This document shows, piece by piece, positions 1 through 8,575 of a stretch of DNA of 64,000 nt. Source of the stretch: BOG-931 sp963761525 (GTDB taxonomy: Bacteria > Pseudomonadota > Alphaproteobacteria > Rhizobiales > Xanthobacteraceae); the NCBI GenBank assembly GCA_963761525.1, contig CAVXHG010000004.1:434001-498000 (forward strand). The letters are read 5' to 3'. The position numbers and the translations under genes were made by a program. Position 1 is the first letter of the stretch. The number at the start of each line of letters is the position of its first letter. Below the pieces are notes generated by a model. The model did no database searches. It had not been told where the DNA came from and was given only the letters and a program-made list of their open reading frames with translations.

Positions 1-2733
1 CCGAAGCTGTGCGCCACCGACATGGTCGACGCTTTCGGGTCCTGCCGGCTCTGTCTGGTCGAGATCGAAGGCCGCGCCGGAACGCCGGCGTCGTGCACCA
101 CGCCGGTCGCCGCAGGCATGGTGGTCAAGACGCAGACCGAGCGGCTCAAGACCATCCGCAACGGCGTGATGGAGCTTTATATCTCTGACCATCCGCTCGA
201 TTGCCTGACCTGCTCCGCCAACGGCGATTGCGAACTGCAGGACATGGCAGGTGCCGTCGGCCTGCGCGATGTGCGCTACGGCTATCAGGGCGAAAATCAC
301 GTCTTTGCCAAGACCGGCGGCGCGGTCAACGCGAACTGGCTGCCGAAGGACGAGTCGAATCCTTATTTCACCTACGATCCCTCGAAGTGCATCGTCTGCT
401 CGCGCTGCGTACGCGCCTGCGAGGAGACCCAAGGCACCTTTGCGCTCACCATCGCCGGCCGCGGCTTTGACAGCCGCGTGTCGCCGGGGATGCAAGAGCT
501 GTTCATGAACTCGGAGTGCGTGTCCTGCGGCGCCTGCGTTCAGGCCTGCCCGACCGCGACACTCAACGAGAAGAAAGTCATCGAGATCGGCAAGCCCGAG
601 CATTCCGTCGTGACGACCTGCGCCTATTGCGGCGTCGGCTGCTCGTTCAAGGCCGAAATGCGCGGCGAAGAAGTCGTCCGCATGGTGCCTTACAAGGATG
701 GCGAGGCGAACCGCGGCCATTCCTGCGTCAAAGGCCGCTTCGCCTGGGGTTATGCGACGCACCGCGAGCGCATCCTCAAACCGATGATCCGCGACAAGGT
801 CACCGACCCATGGAAGGAAGTGAGCTGGGACGAGGCGATCAACCACGCCGCCTCGGAGTTCAAGCGCATCCAGGCCAAATACGGCAAGGATTCCGTCGGC
901 GGCATCACCTCGTCACGCTGCACCAACGAAGAGACATTCCTGGTGCAGAAGCTGATCCGCGCGGCGTTCGGCAACAACAACGTCGATACCTGCGCGCGGG
1001 TGTGTCATTCGCCGACCGGTTACGGGCTCGGGCAGACCTACGGCACCTCGGCCGGAACGCAGAACTTCGACTCGGTGGAGCACACCGACGTGGCGCTCAT
1101 CATTGGGGCTAACCCTGCTTCCGCGCATCCGGTGTTCGCGTCGCGCCTGAAGAAGCGGCTGCGGCAGGGCGCCAAGCTGATCGTGATCGATCCGCGGCGC
1201 ACCGAAATGGTGAAGTCGGCGCATATCGAAGCGGCATATCACCTGCCGCTGCTGCCCGGCACTAATGTTGCCGTCGTGACCGCGCTGGCGCACGTCATCG
1301 TCACCGAAAAACTTTACGACGAGAAGTTCATCCGCGAGCGTTGCGATTGGGATGAGTTCCTGCACTGGGCGGAGTTCGTCTCACTGCCGCAAAATTCGCC
1401 GGAAGTCGTCGGCAAGCTCTCGGGCGTGCCGGCGGAAACCATCCGCGGCGCGGCGCGCCTCTATGCGACCGGCGGCAATGGCGCGATCTACTACGGCCTC
1501 GGCGTCACCGAACACAGCCAGGGCTCGACCACGGTGATGGCGATCGCCAACCTCGCGATGGCGACCGGCAATATCGGCCGTGAGGGCGTTGGCGTGAATC
1601 CGCTGCGCGGCCAGAACAACGTGCAGGGCGCCTGCGACATGGGCTCGTTCCCGCACGAGCTCGCCGGCTACCGCCACATCTCGCTCGACGAGCCGCGCCA
1701 CCTGTTTGAGAAGGATTGGGGCGTGTCGCTCGATAAAGAGCCAGGTCTCCGTATCCCGAACATGCTCGACGCCGCGGTCGATGGCACTTTCAAGGGCATC
1801 TACATCCAGGGCGAAGACATTCTGCAATCCGATCCCGATACCAAGCACGTGTCGGCCGGACTCGAGGCGATGGAATGCGTTGTCGTGCAGGACCTGTTCC
1901 TCAACGAGACCGCGCGCTTCGCCCACGTCTTCCTGCCGGGTTCGACGTTCCTGGAAAAGAACGGCACTTTCACCAATGCCGAACGCCGCATCCAGCTTGT
2001 GCGCAAGGTGATGGCGCCGAAGAACGGCTACGAGGACTGGGAAATCACCGTCCTGCTCTCCAAGGCTCTCGGCTATGAGATGCAGTACGACCATCCGTCG
2101 CAGATCATGGACGAGATCGCGCGGCTTACGCCCGGCTTCGCCAATGTCTCTTACGACATGCTCGAAAAGCGCGGATCGGTGCAGTGGCCGTGTAACGACA
2201 AGGCGCCGGAAGGCTCGCCCATCATGCACGTCAACGGCTTCGTGCGCGGCAAGGGCAAGTTCATCGTTACCGAATACGTCGCGACCGACGAGAAGACCGG
2301 GCCGCGATTCCCGCTGCTGCTGACCACGGGCCGCATCCTGTCGCAATACAATGTCGGCGCGCAGACCCGCCGTACCGACAATTCGCTGTGGCACAAGGAA
2401 GACCTGCTCGAAATCCATCCGCACGACGCCGAGCAGCGCGGCATCCGTGACGGCGATTGGGTGAGGCTGAAGAGCCGCGCCGGCGAAACGACGCTGCGCG
2501 CGCAACTGACCGATCGCGTCGCGCCGGGCGTGGTGTACACCACGTTCCATCATCCCGACACCCAGGCCAACGTCATCACCACCGACTATTCCGACTGGGC
2601 GACCAACTGTCCGGAATACAAGGTGACCGCGGTGCAGATCTCGCCGTCGAACGGCCCGTCGCGCTGGCAAGAGGACTACGAAGAGTTCAGCCGCCAGAGC
2701 CGCAAGATCGAGCCGCTGGAAGCGGCGGAGTAA
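1..2733 (+). CDS. fdsA: NAD-dependent formate dehydrogenase, alpha (catalytic) subunit; 5' end outside window
   Basis: Oxidises formate to CO2 at a molybdenum bis-MGD centre and passes electrons to the FdsB/FdsG diaphorase subunits. The reading frame is open from base 1, so the start lies upstream; 910 residues are visible. N-terminal 2Fe-2S ferredoxin domain cysteines (CRLC) come first, then the HPLDCLTC..C ligand set of a 4Fe-4S cluster, two ferredoxin 4Fe-4S motifs (CIVCSRCVRAC and CVSCGACVQAC), the CAYCGVGC cluster of the molybdopterin domain, and ARVCHSPT, whose Cys is the expected Mo ligand. The C-terminal molydopterin-dinucleotide-binding domain is complete. fdhD and fdsD follow directly, as in Rhodobacter-type fds operons; fdsG and fdsB would be expected upstream, outside the window. 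Confidence 0.96.
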   Translation, partial: PKLCATDMVDAFGSCRLCLVEIEGRAGTPASCTTPVAAGMVVKTQTERLKTIRNGVMELYISDHPLDCLTCSANGDCELQDMAGAVGLRDVRYGYQGENHVFAKTGGAVNANWLPKDESNPYFTYDPSKCIVCSRCVRACEETQGTFALTIAGRGFDSRVSPGMQELFMNSECVSCGACVQACPTATLNEKKVIEIGKPEHSVVTTCAYCGVGCSFKAEMRGEEVVRMVPYKDGEANRGHSCVKGRFAWGYATHRERILKPMIRDKVTDPWKEVSWDEAINHAASEFKRIQAKYGKDSVGGITSSRCTNEETFLVQKLIRAAFGNNNVDTCARVCHSPTGYGLGQTYGTSAGTQNFDSVEHTDVALIIGANPASAHPVFASRLKKRLRQGAKLIVIDPRRTEMVKSAHIEAAYHLPLLPGTNVAVVTALAHVIVTEKLYDEKFIRERCDWDEFLHWAEFVSLPQNSPEVVGKLSGVPAETIRGAARLYATGGNGAIYYGLGVTEHSQGSTTVMAIANLAMATGNIGREGVGVNPLRGQNNVQGACDMGSFPHELAGYRHISLDEPRHLFEKDWGVSLDKEPGLRIPNMLDAAVDGTFKGIYIQGEDILQSDPDTKHVSAGLEAMECVVVQDLFLNETARFAHVFLPGSTFLEKNGTFTNAERRIQLVRKVMAPKNGYEDWEITVLLSKALGYEMQYDHPSQIMDEIARLTPGFANVSYDMLEKRGSVQWPCNDKAPEGSPIMHVNGFVRGKGKFIVTEYVATDEKTGPRFPLLLTTGRILSQYNVGAQTRRTDNSLWHKEDLLEIHPHDAEQRGIRDGDWVRLKSRAGETTLRAQLTDRVAPGVVYTTFHHPDTQANVITTDYSDWATNCPEYKVTAVQISPSNGPSRWQEDYEEFSRQSRKIEPLEAAE

Positions 2734-2829
2734 GACGATGCCGCCCTTCGAAAGGGTGAGGCCGCTTCGCTGGCGCCAGCAGGATCGCGGCAAGAGACGC
2801 AGCACGCGCCGCAGCGCGAGCCGCTGGCT

Positions 2830-3594
2830 TTGGCCGAGCGCGCGATCCCTGAGGAGACGGCGGTTTCTTTCACCTACAACGGCGGGTCGTACGCCGTGAT
2901 GATGGCGACACCGCAGGATCTGGAAGACTTCGCCTGTGGCTTCAGCCTGACCGAAGGCATCGTTGCATCGGCGGATGAAATCAGCGCGCTTGAGATCGTC
3001 GAGGAGGGCATCGGCATCGAGCTTCGCATGTGGCTCTCCGCGCCGCGCGCCGCTGCCCTGAACGAGCGGCGGCGGCATATGGCGGGACCGACAGGCTGTG
3101 GCCTCTGCGGCATCGAAAGTCTTGCGGAAGCGCTCCGGCCGATACCGCGGGTCCGCAACACCGCGAGTTTAAGCCCGGAAGAAATCATGCGCGCGATGGA
3201 CACCATCGCGCCGCATCAGGAGCTCAATCGGCAAACCCACGCCGTTCATGCCGCCGCATTCTGGCAACCCCACGAGGGCCTTCTGGCTTTGCGCGAAGAC
3301 GTCGGCCGCCACAACGCGCTCGACAAGCTCGGCGGGGCGCTGGCGCGCGAACGGATTTCCGGCGCAAACGGCGTGGTGCTGCTCACCAGCCGCGTCTCGG
3401 TGGAAATGGTTCAGAAGACCGCGATGCTTGGCATTCCGGTGATCGTCGCCGTGTCGGCGCCGACGGCGCTCGCGGTCCGCACCGCGGAACAAGCCGGCAT
3501 CACGTTGGCCGCGATCGCGCGCAAGGACGGCTTTGAGATTTTCACGCACCCGCAACACATTGCCGCGAGAACGCCGCTTCATGTCGTCGCCTGA
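2830..3594 (+). CDS. fdhD: Formate dehydrogenase accessory sulfurtransferase FdhD
   Basis: Transfers sulfur to the Mo-bis-MGD cofactor so that formate dehydrogenase becomes active; acts in the cytoplasm. The FdhD signature is clear: the AVMMATPQDLEDFACGFSL segment, the GCGLCG double-cysteine loop (residues about 94-99) that carries sulfur, and the REDVGRHNALDKL cofactor-binding motif. The coordinates start at an in-frame TTG because no ATG exists in this frame after the fdsA stop. An ATG at 2738 in the +1 frame opens a stretch resembling usual FdhD N-termini (ERVRPLRWRQ), so a frameshift between about 2770 and 2825 is possible and the true N-terminus may be longer. The end overlaps fdsD. Confidence 0.9.
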   Translation: MAERAIPEETAVSFTYNGGSYAVMMATPQDLEDFACGFSLTEGIVASADEISALEIVEEGIGIELRMWLSAPRAAALNERRRHMAGPTGCGLCGIESLAEALRPIPRVRNTASLSPEEIMRAMDTIAPHQELNRQTHAVHAAAFWQPHEGLLALREDVGRHNALDKLGGALARERISGANGVVLLTSRVSVEMVQKTAMLGIPVIVAVSAPTALAVRTAEQAGITLAAIARKDGFEIFTHPQHIAARTPLHVVA

Positions 3595-3817
3595 GCAAAC
3601 CACCAACAAGCTGGTCTATATGGCAAACCAGATCGGAACGTTCTTCGCGAGCCAATCCGATCAGGCCGCTGTCACCGGCACCGCCGAGCACATCAGGAAA
3701 TTCTGGGACCCCCGGATGCGAAAGATGATCTTCGCCCATCTGGATGCCGGCGGAGCGGGACTCGATGCCAAAGTCCGCCAGGCCATCGAGAGCTTGCGGC
3801 AGGCGGCGGATCACTAA
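3581..3817 (+). CDS. fdsD: Formate dehydrogenase delta subunit FdsD
   Basis: Small 78-residue protein of the FdsD family, needed for assembly or stability of NAD-dependent formate dehydrogenase. It begins at the ATG inside the end of fdhD (14-nt overlap, translational coupling likely) with MSSPEQTTNKLVYMANQIG and carries the family core: MANQIGTFF, then IRKFWDPRMRKMI and a C-terminal helix LRQAA. Function is inferred from family and position as the third gene of the operon. An upstream in-frame start at 3533 is less likely because it would lie deep in fdhD. Confidence 0.9.
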   Translation: MSSPEQTTNKLVYMANQIGTFFASQSDQAAVTGTAEHIRKFWDPRMRKMIFAHLDAGGAGLDAKVRQAIESLRQAADH

Positions 3818-3929
3818 GCGCATAGCGCGTGATTCAAGTTGCGGCACCGCCGATAACCTTGAATGGACAGCCGCCGCTCGCCACTCTATTCATGCGGCCA
3901 ACGTATCAAGCAACAAACGCGAGCCCGAC

Positions 3930-4817
3930 ATGACCGACACATCCGACTACGCGCCCCCTGAAGTCTGGGTCTGGGAGAAGGAGGGCGGTCCCAATTGGCG
4001 CTATGGCCAAACCAATCGCCCGATCGCCGGCGCGACCCATGACAAAGAGTTGCCGCGCGGCAAGCATCCGCTGCAGCTCTACTCGCTGGCGACGCCTAAT
4101 GGCGTCAAGGTTACAATCATGCTGGAGGAATTGCTGGCCGCCGGTCACAGCGGAGCGGAATATGACGCCTGGCTGATCCGGATCGGTGAGGGCGACCAGT
4201 TTGGCAGCGGATTTGTCGGGGTGAACCCGAATTCCAAAATCCCGGCGCTCATGGACTACAGCGAACAGCCGCCGCGGCGCGTGTTCGAATCCGGTGCGAT
4301 CCTGCTTTACCTTGCGGAAAAATTCGGCGCCTTCCTGCCCAAGGATGGCGGCAAGCGCACCGAGGCGCTGAACTGGCTGTTCTGGCAGATGGGTTCAACG
4401 CCCTATGTCGGCGGCGGCTTCGGGCACTTCTATGCCTATGCGCCGGTGAAGATCAAATACGCCATCGACCGTTTTACCATGGAGGTGAAACGCCTGCTCG
4501 ATGTGCTCGACCGGCAGCTTGCGGACAATCGCTTCATCGCCGGCGACGAATATACCATCGCCGATATGGCGATCTGGCCGTGGTACGGCAACGGCATGTT
4601 GAACGGCGCCTCCTACAACGACCCGCGCAAATTCCTGCAGACCCACGACTATAAAAACCTGACGCGCTGGACCAAAGAAATCGGCGAGCGCCCGGCCGTC
4701 AAGCGCGGGCGAATGGTCAACCGCGCCAGCGGGCCGCCTGAAGGACAATTGCACGAGCGCCACGACGCCGGCGATTTCGCGACCAAAACCCAGGACAAGA
4801 TCGGCGCGCGCGGGTAA
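3930..4817 (+). CDS. yghU: YghU-type glutathione S-transferase / disulfide-bond reductase
   Basis: 295-residue nu-class glutathione transferase, expected to reduce disulfides and peroxides with glutathione in the cytosol. It reads almost collinearly with E. coli YghU: the N-terminal WVWEKEGGPNWRYGQTNRP arm, thioredoxin-like domain with TPNGVKVTIMLEELL, NPNSKIPAL and the ESGAILLYLAEKFG glutathione-site segment, then the all-helical domain with GGGFGHFYAYAPVKI and DEYTIADMAIWPW. The ATG at 3930 gives the YghU-like N-terminus (MTDTSDYAPPEVWVW); the longer open frame upstream does not match the family. About 110 bases separate it from fdsD, so it is probably its own unit. Confidence 0.95.
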   Translation: MTDTSDYAPPEVWVWEKEGGPNWRYGQTNRPIAGATHDKELPRGKHPLQLYSLATPNGVKVTIMLEELLAAGHSGAEYDAWLIRIGEGDQFGSGFVGVNPNSKIPALMDYSEQPPRRVFESGAILLYLAEKFGAFLPKDGGKRTEALNWLFWQMGSTPYVGGGFGHFYAYAPVKIKYAIDRFTMEVKRLLDVLDRQLADNRFIAGDEYTIADMAIWPWYGNGMLNGASYNDPRKFLQTHDYKNLTRWTKEIGERPAVKRGRMVNRASGPPEGQLHERHDAGDFATKTQDKIGARG

Positions 4818-4819
4818 CG

Positions 4820-5152
4820 CTACTGGGACGCCGAGCCGCGTAATTGCCATAGCGTCAAGTAGTTCATGATTGGCCGCTCGAACGTCGCGCCCTTTTCTAC
4901 GAAGGATTTTCCCAGGTCGAGCATCGGCTGGAAAGTGTCCAGCTGCTTGGCATCATCCAATGTTTTCCAGATGCTGACCTGCGATAGTGACGACGTCGCC
5001 GCGTCGGCACCGACATAGAAACTGATCAATCCCGGCATCGCTTCGATGCCGGGACGAAGAACAGAGTCGGTCTCGATCATCATCTGCTGAAAATCAAGAA
5101 ACGTTTCCGGGGCGCACCGCATGATTGATACGCGAACGACTGGCTGCTGCAT
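4820..5152 (-). CDS. Small dimeric alpha-beta barrel protein, ABM-like
   Basis: 110-residue protein that looks like the antibiotic-biosynthesis-monooxygenase / dimeric ferredoxin-like barrel superfamily: an initial beta strand (VVRVSIMRC), a helix, then PGLISFYVGAD, SLSQVSIWKTLDDAKQLD and a last helix and strand. Members range from quinol monooxygenases to heme-degrading or stress proteins, so no reaction can be assigned. It is convergent with the yghU-like gene, with stops 3 bases apart. The ATG is followed by a typical short N-terminus; there is no signal peptide. Confidence 0.65.
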   Translation of the reverse strand: MQQPVVRVSIMRCAPETFLDFQQMMIETDSVLRPGIEAMPGLISFYVGADAATSSLSQVSIWKTLDDAKQLDTFQPMLDLGKSFVEKGATFERPIMNYLTLWQLRGSASQ

Positions 5153-5213
5153 CGGGTAGCCCTCAATCCTGGTTTCTATTTCATGCGCTCGGTGACGAGC
5201 CCGTCATCCAATG

Positions 5214-5247
5214 AGCCGGATAAAATCGCGCCGGTGAATGGTCATAG
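5214..5247 (+). repeat. 34-bp direct repeat, copy 1
   Basis: Core ggataaaatcgcgccggtga. It matches 6771-6804 at 32 of 34 positions. The two copies bracket the broken secreted-protein gene at 5647-6697 and two palindromic elements. They could be footprints of an insertion or of a duplication; no target-site duplication or transposase is visible. Confidence 0.75.
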
Positions 5248-5307
5248 TCGTCCCCGGACTATTCAATCGGACTCTACGAAATAACAGCGGATTGAATAAA
5301 GGGGCTC

Positions 5308-5381
5308 GTCATTGCCGGACTTGATCCGGCAATCCATGCAGCGGCTCAGCATAGACCACCGGGTCAAGCCCGGTGGTGACG
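5308..5381. repeat. Palindromic element, tcattgccgg family, copy 1
   Basis: Two hairpins back to back: attgccggacttgatccggcaat, a short spacer, then accaccgggtcaagcccggtggt, ending in tgacg. The outer gtca/tgac ends complete the palindrome. Related copies lie at 10774-10847 and 58890-59007. Elements like this are common between genes in Bradyrhizobium relatives; mobility would need a RAYT-type transposase elsewhere, which is not in this window. Confidence 0.8.
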
Positions 5382-5562
5382 TGAGAGGAAATGCAGCCGC
5401 CATGGCTGTGCATGACGCAATACCGCACAGGTGAGCCCACCCCGGAAACCAGTGTCACCATCTGGCTCACGCTCACCACAAGGATGAGGCGCTGACTTCT
5501 CTGAGTGGGCTCGCCTGCACGGTCGCAAACAGCATGTAACACAACAAGCGGCAGTCAGGCTC

Positions 5563-5646
5563 GTAGCCCGGATGGAGCAAAGCGAAATCCGGGGACTGGC
5601 ATCGCAGAACAATCCCGCATTGCGCTTTGCTCCATGCGGGCTACGC
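5563..5646. repeat. Palindromic element, gtagcccggatgg family
   Basis: Long inverted repeat: gtagcccggatggagcaaag on the left pairs with ctttgctccatgcgggctac on the right, with about 40 bases between. It ends next to the stop codon of the broken gene 5647-6697 and may act as its terminator. No second copy seen in the window. Confidence 0.7.
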
Positions 5647-6697
5647 TTACTTGATTTGACCAAACAGGGACAGCGCTCGGTCGAATTTATCATTGAACAG
5701 CCACATCGCATCGAGAATCTCGCGGATCGTCGCGGATGTTTTCGCCCTGTCAGCCTTTCCAAAAGTGAAGATGCTGTTGTTGCGGAGATATCCCATGATT
5801 CGCGGATCGGAAATCTTATAGCCGGTCACGTCACCGGACTTAAGAGCCGCCCTGGTGGGACTAGGAATGATCTGAATGAGTTCGAACAGCTTCATCTGAT
5901 CGATCGGGTCCGGCAGCGCTTTCGCGATCACCGGTATGTCCGCAAAAAGATCGGCATGGGCGTTGGCAAGGCCGTCTCTCACGGCCGTCCAATGATTGAG
6001 CCGATGATCCAGAGTGCCGACCCTCGCCTCTTCCCTGTCGTCACGCGCGTTCAGCGCGGGATTGAAGGCCGCGATGGACCTTTTCATCGCCGCCCATTTC
6101 TTCTGACCATTTTGGTCTTCAGCGGGGCCTGTTTGTAAGCTTCCCTTGTAAGTATTGGAGCGGGCATTGCCGACGTTTTGTTTGCCATCGGTCTCGGCAA
6201 AGAACAGGCCCAGGCAGATTCGGCCGGCAACTTCAGACAGTCGTTGCATCAAGGCCCTTGGCGCGCGCAATGGCAGTCCCGAGCTCGACGACGTCCTTGA
6301 ATGGCGTATCCGAGGCTTGAGCGTTCGCGGGCGGCGCCTCCAGGATGTCGAAGAGTGCTTTGTATTCATCGATCAGCGGTTCGCTGTCGGCATCAAAGTA
6401 CGCGGGAGGAATCCCGAATTTATTGGCTCTGCCAATTTTCGACGGAACAGCATCGGTAAGATCCTTATAGGCGCTCATCATGCGGATACGCGCGAGGTAA
6501 AGCGCCTGTCCCGGCAAGCTCGGCAACGGCTGCTTCGAATTGAGCTGAGCCCGTCGCTCACGCAAGACTTCGCGAAAGCCGTTTAAGGCATCGTTGTAAG
6601 CACTGAGCGCATCCAGTTGTGATTGTGTGAGCACACCCCGCTGCTCCGGTTGTTGCGCTCGCGCGGCGCATGACCAAGTAGTGACCGCGACCGCCAA
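5647..6697 (-). pseudogene. Secreted protein of unknown function, frameshifted
   Basis: Two overlapping frames together make about 350 residues. The first (6697 to 6233) starts at a TTG with a signal-peptide-like segment (LAVAVTTWSCAARAQQ) and runs to about residue 150; coding sense then continues in another frame to 5647. The switch lies near 6235-6255. Total length is 3n+1, fitting one inserted base. I do not recognise the family. The C-terminal part is rich in helix-forming sequence with no metal or catalytic motif I can name. A 34-bp direct repeat flanks the gene on both sides. The real start is uncertain: the frame is open back to 6748 without an ATG. Confidence 0.55.
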
Positions 6698-6770
6698 GAA
6701 GGAAGACGAAATTCCGTCGATGTATCTTCGCCACGTATCCTGCCAGTGTTACGACGGCGGAATTCCGATA

Positions 6771-6804
6771 AGCTGGATAAAATCGCGCCGGTGAATGTTC
6801 ATAG
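6771..6804 (+). repeat. 34-bp direct repeat, copy 2
   Basis: Second copy of the repeat at 5214-5247, 32 of 34 bases identical and in the same orientation. It lies just upstream of the broken secreted-protein gene, so the gene sits inside a direct-repeat bracket of about 1.6 kb. Confidence 0.75.
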
Positions 6805-6929
6805 CAGGGTCTGCATGGATAACCGACAGTGCGTTCGGCTCGCGCCGGATCGCGCGCTATTCGCTGTATTCTCTAAGCTATTCTGTATCTCGGCCTTTCA
6901 GTAACTCCCCTCGCGCGAGGCGCACTCAG

Positions 6930-7475
6930 CTAGTTAGTAACTTCGCCGCGAGCATGCCTTCCGACCCAAATCTTTTGCTTGGCAGCTAGCGGAACGCCGT
7001 CCCGCTTCACACCCCTCTCTCCGGCAAGTTGCTGAAAGCAAAGCGCAGTGACGCGATGATTGCCGTCGAGAACGCTTAGCCCATCGGCATGGCGGATAGT
7101 AACAAGTGGCTTGGGAAAGGTCCCATTCTCCAATAGGTACCGGCCTGCAGATAGGAAGCGGTCTTTGCTTTCCGGCCATCGACCGTATGTGTTTTGAACG
7201 GCGTTCACATGGCCATTGATCATGTCATCGACAATTCGTTTGGTGCCGCTAGCTAAGATTCTGTATTTGATTTCGTCCTCTTCGAGTGACCAAGTGACTT
7301 CCTTCCACCAAGAGAGAGGTCGACCGCCTAGGATGTATTTCCACGGATGATTGCCTAATGGCTCAGGCGGCGGCCAGCCCGTATCTGGGCGGTTCGCGAG
7401 AGGAAGCAGCCAATCCTCTATGACCTCGTCAGGCCATGTAGGAAGGTCGCGCTTAATATCTGCAAGTCGAACCAT
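6930..7475 (-). CDS. ParB/sulfiredoxin-fold-like protein of unknown function
   Basis: 181 residues. The C-terminal half contains the PLVTIRHADGLSVLDGNHRV segment; a strand followed by DGNHR is the hallmark of the ParB/Srx-like nucleotide-binding fold, seen in partition proteins, nucleases and many phage or island proteins. The N-terminal half (tryptophan-rich, RPDTGWPPPEP and GGRPLSWWKEVTWSL) is not recognised. It is the only unbroken gene of the 6.9-9.6 kb island, and starts at an ATG. Codon usage and GC appear lower than in the flanking core genes, suggesting acquisition. A defence or mobile-element role is plausible but not shown. Confidence 0.6.
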   Translation of the reverse strand: MVRLADIKRDLPTWPDEVIEDWLLPLANRPDTGWPPPEPLGNHPWKYILGGRPLSWWKEVTWSLEEDEIKYRILASGTKRIVDDMINGHVNAVQNTYGRWPESKDRFLSAGRYLLENGTFPKPLVTIRHADGLSVLDGNHRVTALCFQQLAGERGVKRDGVPLAAKQKIWVGRHARGEVTN

Positions 7476-7563
7476 GGTTCTCGATGCCGAAGTTGAGGAA
7501 GGCGCCGCAGCCTAGAGCTGGCTAGCCTGCTCAGTTAGTCAATGGCGTTTTTCCGACGGGTCT

Positions 7564-8493
7564 CTACAGCATCTGCTTGCGTAAGAAGTCGAGTCGTTGA
7601 AAGAGCTGGCGAGACAGTTCGCCGAGTCCCTCTTGGTTGTTTAGGTAGCGAATATAACGATGATGCCGGAGATCAAAAGGTACATCGCCAGAGTTTTGAG
7701 CGAGAGGTATCACTTCCCGGCCGAGCGTATGCGCAATTCCGGCCTCGTAAAAGACGTTTGGATTACTACCCGTGAAGTCACAAATTACGAACTGCGATTT
7801 ATAAATCAATGAAAAAATATCTTGAATGATTTCTGAAGACCTCCCAAACCTGATCCGCCCTGACACAATCGAAACCAACGGCTTTAACAGCAGAGCTAAT
7901 TGCTTCGTAGATCGTGCCGAAGCCAGCAAACGGCATCATGACAGAAATCAGATTTCGATCTCTTGGCGCAGCTGGGATATCGAAGATCTGCGGCTGGATT
8001 GTATATGCAGGAACATCGTGAGCGATGGCTACTGGCTCTGGTTGTCGCTTAGGATCGAGCAATTTTAACTCGATCAGAATCTCTAACAGGTCAACGTCCT
8101 TAACAGCCCAGTGGTGTCGATTTAGCTCCCACTCGCCAATATCGAAGACCCATTTTAGTTCGAACAGTTTATCGTAAGCAATCTCGAGACCGCTTTCGTC
8201 GAATCTGAATCAGTGCGTACCGCGCTTTGACGCTTTTGAATTCGGGTAATCCAACCAAGACGCGCAGGTTTCTTCACACCGTGTTCGTAACCGAAGAGAC
8301 ACGGAAAGCTCATTACCTCTTTGATGGCATCTTCGGGGAGTGCAAAATATTTCTGGATGAAATTCTTGTCAGTATACTCTGTGATCACACGCGCATTTTC
8401 CATTTCGAAAACGCGGTGGTCGTATAGGTCATCGTGCGCGGAAATGAAGAGGTTGTACATCGACTGATCCCCAGCATACACTTCTAACACCAA
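7564..8493 (-). pseudogene. TIR/deoxyribosyltransferase-like effector protein, broken by two frameshifts
   Basis: About 310 residues of coding sense spread over three frames. Part 1 (8493 to about 8215): MYNLFISAHDDLYDH up to GVKKPARLGWITRIQKRQ. Part 2 (about 8210 to 7860): a WELNRHHWAVKDVDLLEILI segment, then RNLISVMMPFAGFGTIYEAI. Part 3 (about 7860 to 7564): IIQDIFSLIYKSQFVICDFT, then NPNVFYEAGIAHTLGREVI and PFDLRHHRYIRYLNN. The C-terminal MPF...CDFT.NPNVFYE.GIAH pattern is typical of bacterial proteins with a TIR-like or nucleoside deoxyribosyltransferase-like fold, many of which sit in defence loci. Two opposite shifts restore a length divisible by three. The start is unclear: the frame is open to 8529 without an ATG. 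Confidence 0.6.
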
Positions 8494-8575
8494 AGCCCCC
8501 GAAGGTGTTCGCGCAATTGAGTCAGATTAGATTTACGATCGCGCCCCGAAGCGGAAGCCGCCTTTACCGTTTCGA

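Larger units (their letters stand above)
5153..5646. other. Gene-free interval with three repeat types
   Basis: No credible gene seen. The stretch carries one copy of a 34-base direct repeat (5214-5247, second copy 6771-6804), a two-hairpin palindromic element of the tcattgccgg type (5308-5381) and a second palindromic element of the gtagcccggatgg type (5563-5646). Short open frames on both strands read through these repeats and are not convincing. Confidence 0.6.

Noticed and set aside
1381..3078. 565-residue open frame antisense to fdsA and fdhD
   Set aside because: Composition is Arg/His-rich shadow of a high-GC gene; the sense strand carries all Fe-S and Mo motifs.
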